Of a stretch of DNA of 56,855 bases, positions 16,341 through 26,935 are shown one piece after another. Numbering within the stretch: the stretch's first letter is position 1; every line of letters starts with the position of its first letter. The translations under genes and the position numbers were made by a program. Under the pieces are notes generated by a model, which had not been told where the DNA came from, searched no databases, and saw only the letters and a list, made by a program, of their open reading frames with translations. This DNA comes from Halomonas sp. (GTDB lineage: Bacteria; Pseudomonadota; Gammaproteobacteria; Pseudomonadales; Halomonadaceae): NCBI GenBank assembly GCA_003553625.1, contig PWEV01000176.1, forward strand, positions 1 through 56,855, given 5' to 3'.

Positions 16341-17708
16341 TTGCCCATGCGACTCGCCAAGACGCCCCTGGCCGCGCTGTTGTCCACCCTGGGACTGGCC
16401 GGGCTTGTGCTCGCCGGCTGCGGCCAGGAGACCCCGCGTCTCGCCACTCCCGAGGAGAGTGGCATCCTGAAAGTGGCGACCCGCAATGCGGCCACCACCT
16501 GGTACCTGGATCGCGACGAGGCCCCCGCCGGGCCCGAGCACGACCTGGTGAGCCACTTCGCCGAGTCGCGGGGCTGGCAGGTCGAGTGGGTGGTGCATGA
16601 TGCCGTCGCCGAGGTGCTCCAGGCCCTGGAGGAGGGTGAGGTCCACCTGGCCGCCGCCGGCCTGACCCAACTGCCCTCACGCAGCGAGCGCTTCCTGCCA
16701 GGGCCGGCGCACACCGCTATTGTCGAGCAGCTGGTCTGCCACCGGGAGGCACGGCCGCTGCCGCGCAGCGTGGAGCAGATGGCCGAGGTGGAGATTCGCG
16801 TCACGGCTGACTCCAGCTATGCCGACAAGCTCGCTTCGCTGGTCAACGACCACAGCGGCATCACCTTCCAGGAGGACCCACGCACCACCGAGATGCTGCT
16901 GGCCGCCGTGGCGGAGCAGGAACTCGGCTGCACCCTGGCCGATTCCAACATCGTGCAGGTGGTTCGACGCCACTACCCCTCCCTGGAGGTCGCCCTGAAC
17001 CTGACCAGCGGCGATTGGCTGGGCTGGTACCTGGCCGCCGACCAGAGCGACCTGGCCGAACAGACCCATGACTGGCGTAGCACCGCCGAGGCAGAGGCGG
17101 CGATCGAGGCGGTGGAGAACAGCTACTATGGCTACATCGACGAGTTCGATTTCGTCGACCTCCGGGCGCTCAACCAGCGCATCGACGAGCGCCTGCCCGA
17201 CTTCCTGGAACTCTTCCTGATGGCCGAGCGCGCCACCGGCATCCCCGCCGACCTGCTGGCCGCGCTGTCCTACCAGGAGTCCCACTGGAACCCCCAGGCG
17301 GTCTCACCCACCGGCGTTCGCGGCATCATGATGCTCCCCCTCAACACCGCCGCGTCGCTGGGGGTATCCGACCGCCTGGACCCGACCCAGGCGATCGACG
17401 CCGGCGCGCGCTATCTGGCCGACCGACACCAGCGGCTGCCCGAGGAGATTCCAGAACCCGACCGCACCTACCTGGCCCTGGCCAGCTACAACATCGGCCG
17501 CGGCCACGTGCTGGACGCCCGCGAGCTGGCTCGGGAACTCGGCAAGAACCCGGACTCCTGGGAGGACATGCAGGAAATTCTGCCGCTGAAGGCGGACAAG
17601 CGCTATTACCCCCGCACCCGGTACGGCTACGCACGTGGGTACGAGCCGGTGCACTTCGTGCAGCGCATTCGCAACTATCGAGACGTGATCAGCGCCTCGA
17701 TCGACTGA
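16341..17708 (+). CDS. mltF: Membrane-bound lytic murein transglycosylase F
   Basis: 455 residues from TTG 16341, 8 bases after an AGGAG; ATG 16347 is the alternative. A lipoprotein signal ends in VLAGC (C27). Residues ~48-270 form a periplasmic solute-binding-protein-like domain (GILKVATRNAATTWYLD...), and ~290-455 the SLT catalytic domain with ALSYQESHWNPQA (catalytic Glu), GVRGIMML and YNIGRGH. MltF cleaves peptidoglycan glycan strands, leaving 1,6-anhydro ends, at the outer membrane. In many gammaproteobacteria it sits next to purL and tadA; here its neighbours differ. Confidence 0.9.
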   Translation: MPMRLAKTPLAALLSTLGLAGLVLAGCGQETPRLATPEESGILKVATRNAATTWYLDRDEAPAGPEHDLVSHFAESRGWQVEWVVHDAVAEVLQALEEGEVHLAAAGLTQLPSRSERFLPGPAHTAIVEQLVCHREARPLPRSVEQMAEVEIRVTADSSYADKLASLVNDHSGITFQEDPRTTEMLLAAVAEQELGCTLADSNIVQVVRRHYPSLEVALNLTSGDWLGWYLAADQSDLAEQTHDWRSTAEAEAAIEAVENSYYGYIDEFDFVDLRALNQRIDERLPDFLELFLMAERATGIPADLLAALSYQESHWNPQAVSPTGVRGIMMLPLNTAASLGVSDRLDPTQAIDAGARYLADRHQRLPEEIPEPDRTYLALASYNIGRGHVLDARELARELGKNPDSWEDMQEILPLKADKRYYPRTRYGYARGYEPVHFVQRIRNYRDVISASID

Positions 17709-17722
17709 GGTAGCAGGGATCC

Positions 17723-18766
17723 CTACCCCTGGTGCTGGGCACCGAGCCCCTGAAACATCTGACGAAGGTCAACCGTTGAACGCTCGCCGATGGCGGCAAA
17801 GTTCTCATCCAGCCAGCAGGTGACGGTTTCACGGCCGAGATCGCGCAGCTTGGTAAGAAACTCCCATTCGACATTCATCTTCGATGAAGCCCCCAGCGGT
17901 TTCAGCTCCGCCTGGTTTTCCACGACGTGCACCCGCACCTGACGATATTCATCGGCCGATAGCTTACCCTGGCGGATAAGCCGGTCGACGAAGTCGATAC
18001 CGCGCAGTTCCTTGAGCAGGCTGCTGTTGAAACTGATCTCGTTCATCCGGTTCTGTATGTCCTGGGAACTCTTTGGCGCCCCCTTGCGCTCGATCGGATT
18101 GATCTGAATCACCACGATATCGTTGGTATCGTTCTCGGCGTGGAACGGAAACAGTGCCGGATTCCCCATGTAACCGCCGTCCCAGTAGGGCACGCCGTCG
18201 ATCTCGACCGCCCGGTAGAGATGGGGCAGACAGGCCGAGGCCATCAGCATATCCACCGTCAATTCCTCTCGGGGGAAGACCTTGACGTTGCCGCTCTCCA
18301 CGTTGGTAGCCGAAACGAACAGTTTGAACGCCGTGCATTTACGTACCATGTCGAAATCGATGCACTTCTCCACCATGTCACGTAATGGATTGATGTTCAT
18401 GGGATTCAGCTGATAGGGAGAAGCCACACGGGAAAGCGCATCCAGCGCGTGATAAACAGGATTGTTCCCCAGCCCCCAGTTGCCGATCAGAACGTCATAG
18501 GGCGTGCGTTTCAACATGCTGTTCTTCGCACCGTCACCCATGCATCGCCAAAAATTCTCTAGGGCCACGCGCCCGCCCTCGGGGCCATCTCGGGTGAAGC
18601 CATCGGCCATCGCTACCGCGTTCATCGCCCCCGCAGAGGTGCCCGACACCCCGGCGATGCGCAAGCGTCCGTCCTCAAGAATCCGATCCAGAACCCCCCA
18701 GGTGAAAGCGCCATGCGCACCTCCGCCCTGAAGGGCGAGGTTAATGGGTTTGGGTTTCTGTACCAT
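17723..18766 (-). CDS. Patatin-like phospholipase, cytosolic type
   Basis: 347 residues without a signal peptide. Motifs: GGGAHG (14-19), GTSAG (Ser44) and DGG (196-198). The long insert and the IQINPIERKGAPKSSQDI region are typical of the patatin subfamily found in many polyhydroxyalkanoate-storing bacteria, though a link with PHA granules is only an association. It converges on mltF, with 14 bases between stops. It shares only the fold and motifs with the exported patatin at 14874-15815. Confidence 0.88.
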   Translation of the reverse strand: MVQKPKPINLALQGGGAHGAFTWGVLDRILEDGRLRIAGVSGTSAGAMNAVAMADGFTRDGPEGGRVALENFWRCMGDGAKNSMLKRTPYDVLIGNWGLGNNPVYHALDALSRVASPYQLNPMNINPLRDMVEKCIDFDMVRKCTAFKLFVSATNVESGNVKVFPREELTVDMLMASACLPHLYRAVEIDGVPYWDGGYMGNPALFPFHAENDTNDIVVIQINPIERKGAPKSSQDIQNRMNEISFNSSLLKELRGIDFVDRLIRQGKLSADEYRQVRVHVVENQAELKPLGASSKMNVEWEFLTKLRDLGRETVTCWLDENFAAIGERSTVDLRQMFQGLGAQHQG

Positions 18767-18916
18767 GTGATCGGTCCTGTTGGGTGATGGATAGCCCGGG
18801 CATAGCGGCCGACAAGAGGGTCACGGAAGTGGCCGGACCCTCAAGCTATCCACAGTATGGAGACAGGACGGAGGGGGTATCTGTACGTTAACGGACATAG
18901 CGCCCTGCCAGACTCT

Positions 18917-19582
18917 TCAGGTCCCGCAGAAGGGTCCGAACTGGTAGAAGCGCCGGCACTGGAACTCGGCCTCGCAGGACGACAGCTGTGACTGGTAGCG
19001 GCTGGAACGGGCAGCGACCTGGCTGGCCGCCCGCTGCACGGCGGGCTTGCTGCGGTAGCTGCCGCGCCGATAGCCGCCTGCCCCTTCATGGTAGGCCAGG
19101 TAGAGATGCTCGGGGTTGTGAAGGGAGATACCCGTCTGGCGGCGAGTTCGCTCGTTGTACCAGCCGATGAAGTCGGTGGCATGTTTCATGTGGCTGCGCC
19201 GGGCAAGCGTTCCGCCGGCATCGTCGCGATACTCGCCCCACACCGGATCCAGGGCCTGGGCATAGCCCCGCGCCGAGGAGGGCCTCGGCCCCGGGATAAA
19301 CCCCAGGTAGCGTTTACGAGGCGGACGCACGTGGCTCTGGAAAGAGGACTCCTGCTGGATGAAGGCCAACTGGGTGGCGATGGGCGTGCCCCACTCCTGC
19401 TCCGACGCACGGGCGTAGTCATACCACCTGGGCTGGTCGCGGAAAATCTCGCAGATGTTGCTCTGATCCTGCGGAGGCGACGGCGCCATCATCGCACAGC
19501 CGCTGACCAGCAGACCGACTCCCGTCGCCAGCAGCAAGCGCCCTGCACGGACTCCCCGGTTGTTTCCGACGCGTGCTCTCAT
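18917..19582 (-). CDS. Lytic transglycosylase-like lipoprotein (SLT fold)
   Basis: 221 residues from ATG 19582, with GGGAGG upstream. The lipobox is LLVSGC (C29). The sequence FIQQESSFQSHVRPPRKRY (catalytic Glu78), the GYAQALDPVWGEY segment and the YLAYHEGAGGYRRGSY end match a compact SLT-type transglycosylase distinct from MltC/E/F. It presumably cleaves peptidoglycan from the inner face of the outer membrane. It is followed on this strand by the patatin gene, 150 bases away. Confidence 0.82.
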   Translation of the reverse strand: MRARVGNNRGVRAGRLLLATGVGLLVSGCAMMAPSPPQDQSNICEIFRDQPRWYDYARASEQEWGTPIATQLAFIQQESSFQSHVRPPRKRYLGFIPGPRPSSARGYAQALDPVWGEYRDDAGGTLARRSHMKHATDFIGWYNERTRRQTGISLHNPEHLYLAYHEGAGGYRRGSYRSKPAVQRAASQVAARSSRYQSQLSSCEAEFQCRRFYQFGPFCGT

Positions 19583-19631
19583 CCCGCCTCCCGCCTGCAT
19601 GTTTCGACTCGGCCGGCATCCGCCACCGGGT

Positions 19632-20024
19632 TCAGTTCAGGACCGCGCGAATCTTCTCCGCGGCGGCGGCCAGTTCCTCGGCCGGCGCCATCTCCAGCCC
19701 CAGCACCCGGATATCCTCCATCGCATCGAGCGGCGTCAGATGAATATGCACATGGGGCACCTCCAACCCTACCACCAGCAACCCCACTCGCTTGCAGGGG
19801 AAGGCGCGTTTGATCGCCTTGGCCACCCACCGAGAAACACGCATCAGGTGAGCATAGAGCGGATCGGGAAGATCGTCCCAGTGGTCGATCTCCTCGCGGG
19901 GAATCACCAGCACGTGCCCGGGCTTCATCGGTTGAATGGTCATGATAACCACACACTGATCGTCCTCATGGACGAAATGGCCGGGGATCTCTCCCTGCAT
20001 GATACGACTGAAGACACTTGCCAT
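19632..20024 (-). CDS. HIT-family protein
   Basis: 130 residues from ATG 20024, with AGGAGAG upstream; the longer open frame has no signal. The histidine triad HVHIHL (91-96) is intact and the N-terminus (SRIMQGEIPGHFVHEDD...HVLVIPREE) is typical. HIT proteins hydrolyse nucleoside-5'-phosphate bonds such as AMP-lysine or AMP-NH2. Cytosolic. It lies 49 bases upstream of the transglycosylase on the same strand. Confidence 0.9.
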   Translation of the reverse strand: MASVFSRIMQGEIPGHFVHEDDQCVVIMTIQPMKPGHVLVIPREEIDHWDDLPDPLYAHLMRVSRWVAKAIKRAFPCKRVGLLVVGLEVPHVHIHLTPLDAMEDIRVLGLEMAPAEELAAAAEKIRAVLN

Positions 20025-20171
20025 GGACCCTCTCCTGACGATGGGGACGCAAAGCCACTGCGCAGGGACTGCAGTGACGACACGAAACCGGTATGCTGAG
20101 AACGCAACACCCCTCAGTACGGAGCAGAATACACGATCGATCATTCATTCCAAGCCAGCACGGAGGTTCAC

Positions 20172-20489
20172 ATGAAGGTCTATAAACCTGAATGGCGGTG
20201 CACGTTTAGCGTAAACGAAGGCGCGGATGAATCAGCCAGCTGGAAGGAACGAATCGCCTGGCAGCTGAGAGAGTTCGCCAACCGGCTCGACGGCGGCGGC
20301 AGGACCCTGAAGATCGACTGCGACGTCTCCCCCGCAGTGAGCCGGGAGGAGATCGATACCTGCATGGGCAAGGGCTTTGCCGTGACCCAGAACCTGCTTA
20401 CCCAGTTGGCCCAACAGGCCGCCTGCGAGGACGTCATGCGCAATGCCAAGGCCGAACTGTTTGCGGAAGAGGAATATCAGCGGCACTGA
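20172..20489 (+). CDS. Conserved hypothetical protein
   Basis: 105 residues from ATG 20172 with GGAGG upstream. It is soluble, with a mixed start (MKVYKPEWRCTFSVNEGAD), a central helix (WKERIAWQLREFANRLDGGG) and a helical C-terminal half. It contains three cysteines without a metal-binding pattern. I do not recognise the family. A strong terminator follows 31 bases after the stop, so it is probably transcribed alone. Confidence 0.7.
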   Translation: MKVYKPEWRCTFSVNEGADESASWKERIAWQLREFANRLDGGGRTLKIDCDVSPAVSREEIDTCMGKGFAVTQNLLTQLAQQAACEDVMRNAKAELFAEEEYQRH

Positions 20490-20519
20490 CACGCGCCGTC
20501 GCAGCCGCGTGGCATCCCT

Positions 20520-20549
20520 ACGCCCCATCCGGTAGACCGGATGGGGCGT
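20520..20549 (+). terminator. Rho-independent terminator
   Basis: A 13-bp perfect stem (CGCCCCATCCGG with its complement plus one A-T pair), loop TAGA and tail TCTTCTATT, 31 bases after the hypothetical gene. Confidence 0.8.
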
Positions 20550-20589
20550 CTTCTATTGGTGGCCCGCCGGATGCACCCGGAGACGCGGC

Positions 20590-21519
20590 ATGCCATCCTT
20601 GGACCCTTGCTCGCCACCGGGTCGTGACGCCATGCCGCTTGCCATCAGCCTGATTGCCCCCTCCTCCTTCACCCCGGAAGATGCCATCGGGCATGGCGTG
20701 GAAGGCCTCGAGTCCCTCGGAGTGAGGGTGCACCGGCCTGCGGTGCTGCAGCGACGAACCCGCTATCTGGCGGGGGATAGGGAGTGGCGCCTGACCCAGC
20801 TCCATGCAGCCCACGAGGACCCCGACACCCAGGCGGTGTGGGCGGTGCGCGGCGGCTTCGGCTGTGCGCAGCTGGCGGAACACATCGACTGGGCAAGACT
20901 GGCCCAGCGCCCCAAGCCGCTGATCGGCTACTCCGATCTCACCGCTCTACTCCACCAGTACCATCTCCGCGGACTGCCAGCGATCCACGGTCCGGTAGTC
21001 AAGGCCGCGGGCCAGTTGCTGCAGGCTCCCCCGGAGGTAAGCGCCATCATTCGCGACCAGTTCGAGGAGACCCTCACTCTGATCCGCGGCCCGGCATGCC
21101 TGGATTACCCCCTTGCCCCCTGGGGCGAGGCTCCGGCGAGACTCGAGGGCCCGGTGGTAGGTGGCAATCTCGTCACCCTGGCGAGCCTGACCGGTACCCC
21201 GCTTGCCTTTCGGGCGCCGCCAGGCGCCCTGGTGATCCTCGAGGATATCGGCGAGCCTTACTACCGACTGGAGCGGGCCCTCTGGCAGCTGGTCGGGGCC
21301 GGGGCCCTGGATGAGGCCGCCGCCGTCTGCCTGGGCACCTTCGAGGGGTGTCGGGGCGTCGATGATACCCCGCTGGAGGCCATCATCGCCGAGACCCTCG
21401 CCCCCCGAGGCATACCGCTCTACCACGGCCTACCCGTGGGCCACGGCCTGCACAATCGCCCCTGGCGCTATGGTGCCTCCGGCGTCATCGAAGGCTCTCG
21501 CTTGACGATCGCGGAATGA
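20590..21519 (+). CDS. LD-carboxypeptidase (S66 family)
   Basis: 309 residues from ATG 20590, which follows GGAG; ATG 20632 would remove 14 residues and fits the family length as well. Landmarks: IAPSS near the N-terminus, WAVRGGFG, LIGYSDLTAL with the nucleophilic Ser115, GNLVTLASLTGTP, and the Glu and His of the triad in LGTFEGC and GLPVGHG. The enzyme removes the terminal D-alanine from tetrapeptide muropeptides during cytosolic peptidoglycan recycling. Together with MltF and the SLT lipoprotein nearby it makes this stretch rich in murein turnover genes. Confidence 0.88.
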   Translation: MPSLDPCSPPGRDAMPLAISLIAPSSFTPEDAIGHGVEGLESLGVRVHRPAVLQRRTRYLAGDREWRLTQLHAAHEDPDTQAVWAVRGGFGCAQLAEHIDWARLAQRPKPLIGYSDLTALLHQYHLRGLPAIHGPVVKAAGQLLQAPPEVSAIIRDQFEETLTLIRGPACLDYPLAPWGEAPARLEGPVVGGNLVTLASLTGTPLAFRAPPGALVILEDIGEPYYRLERALWQLVGAGALDEAAAVCLGTFEGCRGVDDTPLEAIIAETLAPRGIPLYHGLPVGHGLHNRPWRYGASGVIEGSRLTIAE

Positions 21520-21714
21520 GTCGCCGCCCCATCGGGGTCTCGTCACCGTACCGAGGATGCTCCATTAGAGGATTATCGCCATCTTGCGCCGATCTTCGCC
21601 GATCTTCAGCCAGGGGTTGCCGCCGGTCCAAAGGCCGGGTACCATGCGACACATTGGCACTTTATTGCATTGCAGCATGTGTGATCCGCACCAAGAAAAC
21701 CGTGAGGTAACCCC

Positions 21715-22092
21715 ATGGGAACTCTATCGAAGTTATTCCTTGCCTGCTGCCTGTCAGGCGCGATGACCCTCGGTACCCAGGCAGTCATGGCCCATGAGGC
21801 AGAAACTCAGGAAGGCATCGCTTCCTTCTACCATGACAAGTTTCATGGCCGAACCACCGCCAGCGGCGAGTCCTTCGACCAGAACCAGCTGACCGCCGCC
21901 CATCCCGATCTGCCCTTCGGCACCGAGGTGGTGGTGACCCGGCCCGATACCGGGCGGGAAGTCACGGTGGTGATCAACGACCGCGGCCCCTTCGTAAAGG
22001 GGCGCATCATCGATCTTTCCAAGCGCGCTGCCCGTGAGCTGGGCATACTCAACCACGGCCTCGCGCCAGTGATCATCACCGCCATCAACTGA
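21715..22092 (+). CDS. RlpA-like double-psi beta-barrel protein, exported
   Basis: 125 residues with a signal peptide (1-26, cut after VMA). The mature part is a single double-psi beta-barrel: GIASFYHDKFHGRTTASGE, LPFGTEVVVTR and VVINDRGPFVKGRIIDLSK with the catalytic Asp region. RlpA proteins act on glycan strands or localise to the septum. This is the short form without the SPOR domain. A GAGG lies upstream of ATG 21715. Confidence 0.85.
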   Translation: MGTLSKLFLACCLSGAMTLGTQAVMAHEAETQEGIASFYHDKFHGRTTASGESFDQNQLTAAHPDLPFGTEVVVTRPDTGREVTVVINDRGPFVKGRIIDLSKRAARELGILNHGLAPVIITAIN

Positions 22093-22106
22093 GACGGCGG
22101 TACCAC

Positions 22107-22124
22107 GCGGCAGTCACCTGCCGC
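22107..22124. terminator. Small hairpin between rlpA-like gene and aox
   Basis: GCGGCAG-TCAC-CTGCCGC, overlapping the stop codon of the alternative oxidase gene and 15 bases after the rlpA-like stop. No T-tract; weak. Confidence 0.3.
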
Positions 22125-22758
22125 CGGAGATCTGGTTGGCGAAGTCGTGGTTGACGTCGCGATGCTCGGCTTCGTCGGCCCGCACCGCCACGACCACCTC
22201 GCGGAGTCGCGCATCCGCCGGCAACTTCCAGTAGTCGATGGCAATCTGCGGCGCCGGGATGTTCTCGTACTTGCCGCTATCAATGCCCTCGAGATACTCG
22301 GTATAGCTGACTACCGCCTCCTCCTCGAGATAGCCCACCACCCGGTGGGCCGTCTGGCTTGAACACAGGTAGAGCAGGAAGAAGAGGTTGTAGAACGCCC
22401 CCTGGGCCAGCACGATGAGGCCCCGCTCCAGCCGGGAGGGTTGCGCCACCTCGATGAAGGTCATCAGATGCATCCGCTCGTTCTCGGCCTCGTCGAGCAG
22501 GGTGCGGATCCAGCCATCGTCGCCCTTCAGTTTCCGCAGCGCGCGGAGGTGCTGCAACGTTCCACCCACCATGCCCGGCACGGCCGCTACCGTCTCCAGC
22601 ACCACAGCGCGATGGCCATAGCGACCGGCGAAGAACAGATCGGCAAAGAAGCGCATGAACCGCACCAGCCGGAAGGCGAACCAGTCGGAGGCCCCCTTGG
22701 GACGATGGTGGCGGCGAAGTGGCGTTTCGGACGACGATGACGCCTCACTGGAACTCAT
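22114..22758 (-). CDS. aox: Alternative oxidase (cyanide-insensitive ubiquinol oxidase)
   Basis: 214 residues from ATG 22758 with AAGGAGAG upstream. It has the full di-iron carboxylate set of the family: LET (Glu55), NERMH (Glu94, His97), LEEEA (Glu146) and [12 protein letters not shown] (Glu196, His199). Two interfacial membrane helices lie at about 52-72 and 112-132. The enzyme oxidises ubiquinol directly with O2 to water without proton pumping, bypassing the cytochrome oxidases. There is no N-terminal regulatory cysteine as in plants. It lies 121 bases downstream of a YghU-type gene on the same strand. I see no clear NsrR-like site upstream. Confidence 0.92.
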   Translation of the reverse strand: MSSSEASSSSETPLRRHHRPKGASDWFAFRLVRFMRFFADLFFAGRYGHRAVVLETVAAVPGMVGGTLQHLRALRKLKGDDGWIRTLLDEAENERMHLMTFIEVAQPSRLERGLIVLAQGAFYNLFFLLYLCSSQTAHRVVGYLEEEAVVSYTEYLEGIDSGKYENIPAPQIAIDYWKLPADARLREVVVAVRADEAEHRDVNHDFANQISGGR

Positions 22759-22879
22759 GCAGCACTCTCCTTGGATCGGTTGGCTGGGCAGTGGCAAGGC
22801 CCGACGGGGACCGGATTGACACCTTTCACGGACTGCCGATATGCCGGGGGGTTCCTCTCGCCGGGGACGGCCCGAGCGG

Positions 22880-23755
22880 TCAGCTCGCGGCGTCGAGCCG
22901 ATCCTGGGTCCGCGTCTCGAAGTCACGCGCATCATGGCGCTCATGCAACTGGGTCTCTGGCTCGCCAAAGGTGCGGTTGACCATGCGCCCGCGCTGAACC
23001 GCCGGGCGCGCATCTATCTCGCTGGCCCAGCGCTGCAGGTTCAGGTACTGCTGAACCTGAAGAAACTCATCGGCGTCATACAGCCTGCCCAGTGCCAACT
23101 GGCCGTACCAGGCCCAGTTGGCGATATCCGCAATGGTGTATTCCTCTCCTCCAAGGTACCGGCTCTCCGCCAGCCGACGATCCAGCACATCCAGCTGTCG
23201 CTTGACCTCCATGGCGAAGCGATCGATGGGATATTCGAGCTTCTCCGGGGCATAGGCGTAAAAGTGCCCGAACCCGCCGCCCAGGTAGGGGGCGCTGCCC
23301 ATCTGCCAGAACAACCAGTTGAGGGTCTCGGTCCTGACGGCATGGTCGCTCGGCAGGAACTCCCCGAACCTTTCTGCCAGGTAGAGCAGGATCGCACACG
23401 ATTCGAACACCCGAGTGGGCGGAGTGGTGGCGTGATCCATCAATGCCGGGATCTTGGAGTTTGGGTTCGCCTCGACGAAGCCGCTGCCGAACTGGTCGCC
23501 CTCGGTGATGCGAATCAGCCAGGCATCATACTCGGCGCCGGTGAGACCCAGCGCCAGCAGCTCCTCCAGCATCACCGTGACCTTGACTCCGTTGGGCGTG
23601 CCCATGGAGTAGAGCTGCAGCGGATGCTTCCCGACCGGCAGCACCGCGTCGTGGGTGGGGCCGGCGACAGGCCGGTTGATGCTGGCGAACTTGCCGCCGC
23701 TGGGCTGCTCCCACTGCCAGATCCGGGGCGGAACGTAGGCGTTCTGGTCGCTCAT
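22880..23755 (-). CDS. yghU: Glutathione-dependent disulfide-bond oxidoreductase, YghU type
   Basis: 291 residues; ATG 23755 follows GAGGAG. The N-terminal extension ([20 protein letters not shown]) is the YghU hallmark, followed by the thioredoxin-like glutathione site ([26 protein letters not shown]) and an all-helical C-terminal domain. YghU binds two glutathione molecules and reduces disulfides or organic peroxides. The downstream neighbour is the alternative oxidase gene; both could serve oxidative-stress conditions (inference). Confidence 0.9.
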   Translation of the reverse strand: MSDQNAYVPPRIWQWEQPSGGKFASINRPVAGPTHDAVLPVGKHPLQLYSMGTPNGVKVTVMLEELLALGLTGAEYDAWLIRITEGDQFGSGFVEANPNSKIPALMDHATTPPTRVFESCAILLYLAERFGEFLPSDHAVRTETLNWLFWQMGSAPYLGGGFGHFYAYAPEKLEYPIDRFAMEVKRQLDVLDRRLAESRYLGGEEYTIADIANWAWYGQLALGRLYDADEFLQVQQYLNLQRWASEIDARPAVQRGRMVNRTFGEPETQLHERHDARDFETRTQDRLDAAS

Positions 23756-23850
23756 GGTGGCTCCTCAGCGAATGAATATTCAGCGCGCACCATACCCTGC
23801 CACGTCAGGCGCTTCGAGCCCCGGCCAGTCAACGCCCGCCACCCCTAGAC

Positions 23851-23880
23851 GCAGACAGCCGCCCTTGGGCGGCTGTCTGC
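23851..23880. terminator. Hairpin downstream of tRNA-Leu
   Basis: A perfect 14-bp inverted repeat (23851-23864 and 23867-23880, core AGCCGCCC/GGGCGGCT) with a tiny loop lies between the converging ends of the tRNA gene and the unannotated side of yghU. It probably ends the tRNA transcript, though no T-tract is present on the minus strand. Confidence 0.5.
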
Positions 23881-23933
23881 GGAAGGTGTTTGGACCTGTC
23901 TCGTCTATCCGTTTATTCAGACAAGCGACAGGC

Positions 23934-24020
<87 letters not shown>

Positions 24021-24032
24021 AACGCGGAAGGC

Positions 24033-24060
24033 ATTATACGTGGGCCCGGCAGCAGGTCAA
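24033..24060 (-). promoter_or_regulatory. Sigma-70 promoter of tRNA-Leu
   Basis: On the minus strand: -35 TTGACC (24055-24060), 16-base spacer, -10 TATAAT (24033-24038), 12 bases before the tRNA 5' end. Confidence 0.8.
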
Positions 24061-24136
24061 TCTCGGGCCTGACTTCGCGCCATCGAGCCGGTATCCTAGG
24101 CGGCTTGCCCCGAGCCACCGGATCCCGATACCGCCC

Positions 24137-26348
<2,212 letters not shown>

Positions 26349-26449
26349 TAACGGTCGGCAACGCTCCCCCAAGGGGCGCTGCCGGCCACCACTGCCCCGC
26401 CTTGGCACGGCAGTCAACCTTACCCACCCCCATAAGGAGACACCAACCC

Positions 26450-26782
26450 ATGCTGGACTTCTTTATCTCTCCGGCCTACGCCCAGGATGCCGCTGCCGGC
26501 AGCGGCATGGCCCAGATCGTCATGCTGGTCGGCTTCGTTGCCATCTTCTACTTCCTGCTGTGGCGCCCCCAGGCCAAGCGTGCCAAGCAGCACAAGCAGC
26601 TGATCGGCGGGCTCTCCAAGGGCGACGAGATCGTCATCGGTGGCGGCGTGCTGGGTCGCATCACCAAGGTGAGCGACGAGAGCGAGTTCCTGACCATGGA
26701 GATCGCCGAGGGCACCCAGATCAGCGTGCAGAAGAACGCCGTGGCGGCGGTACTGCCCAAGGGCACCATCAAGGCCATCTGA
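26450..26782 (+). CDS. yajC: Preprotein translocase subunit YajC
   Basis: 110 residues from ATG 26450 with AAGGAG upstream. One membrane segment (about 21-40, IVMLVGFVAIFYFLLWRPQ) is followed by a small cytosolic beta domain (GDEIVIGGGVLGRI...). YajC joins SecDF in the holo-translocon. The N-terminus MLDFFISPAYAQ is typical. A hairpin follows before secD. Confidence 0.96.
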   Translation: MLDFFISPAYAQDAAAGSGMAQIVMLVGFVAIFYFLLWRPQAKRAKQHKQLIGGLSKGDEIVIGGGVLGRITKVSDESEFLTMEIAEGTQISVQKNAVAAVLPKGTIKAI

Positions 26783-26794
26783 AACGTGTCCTTC

Positions 26795-26818
26795 CGGCCC
26801 CGCCCCTCGGCGGGGCCG
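26795..26818 (+). terminator. Hairpin between yajC and secD
   Basis: CGGCCCCGCC-CCTC-GGCGGGGCCG, a perfect 10-bp GC-rich stem, 12 bases after yajC, followed by TCCTTG. It may partly terminate transcription or set the secD level. Confidence 0.55.
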
Positions 26819-26891
26819 TCCTTGATCGCCGCGGCAACCCCGTGGCGATCATGACATTTAGAAGACGTCATCTTCCTAACGTCCGCAACGC

Positions 26892-26917
26892 ACGTTGTCA
26901 GCAAACGTTGTCAGCAA
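26892..26917 (+). repeat. Perfect 13-bp tandem repeat before secD
   Basis: ACGTTGTCAGCAA occurs twice head to tail (26892-26904 and 26905-26917), ending 18 bases before the secD ATG. Role unknown; it may be a slippage product or part of the leader. Confidence 0.7.
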
Positions 26918-26935
26918 CCTGAGGGCAGGGCTCGC

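Noticed and set aside
26892..26917. Tandem repeat as a CRISPR remnant
   Set aside because: Two contiguous 13-bp units without spacers and no cas genes; not CRISPR-like.
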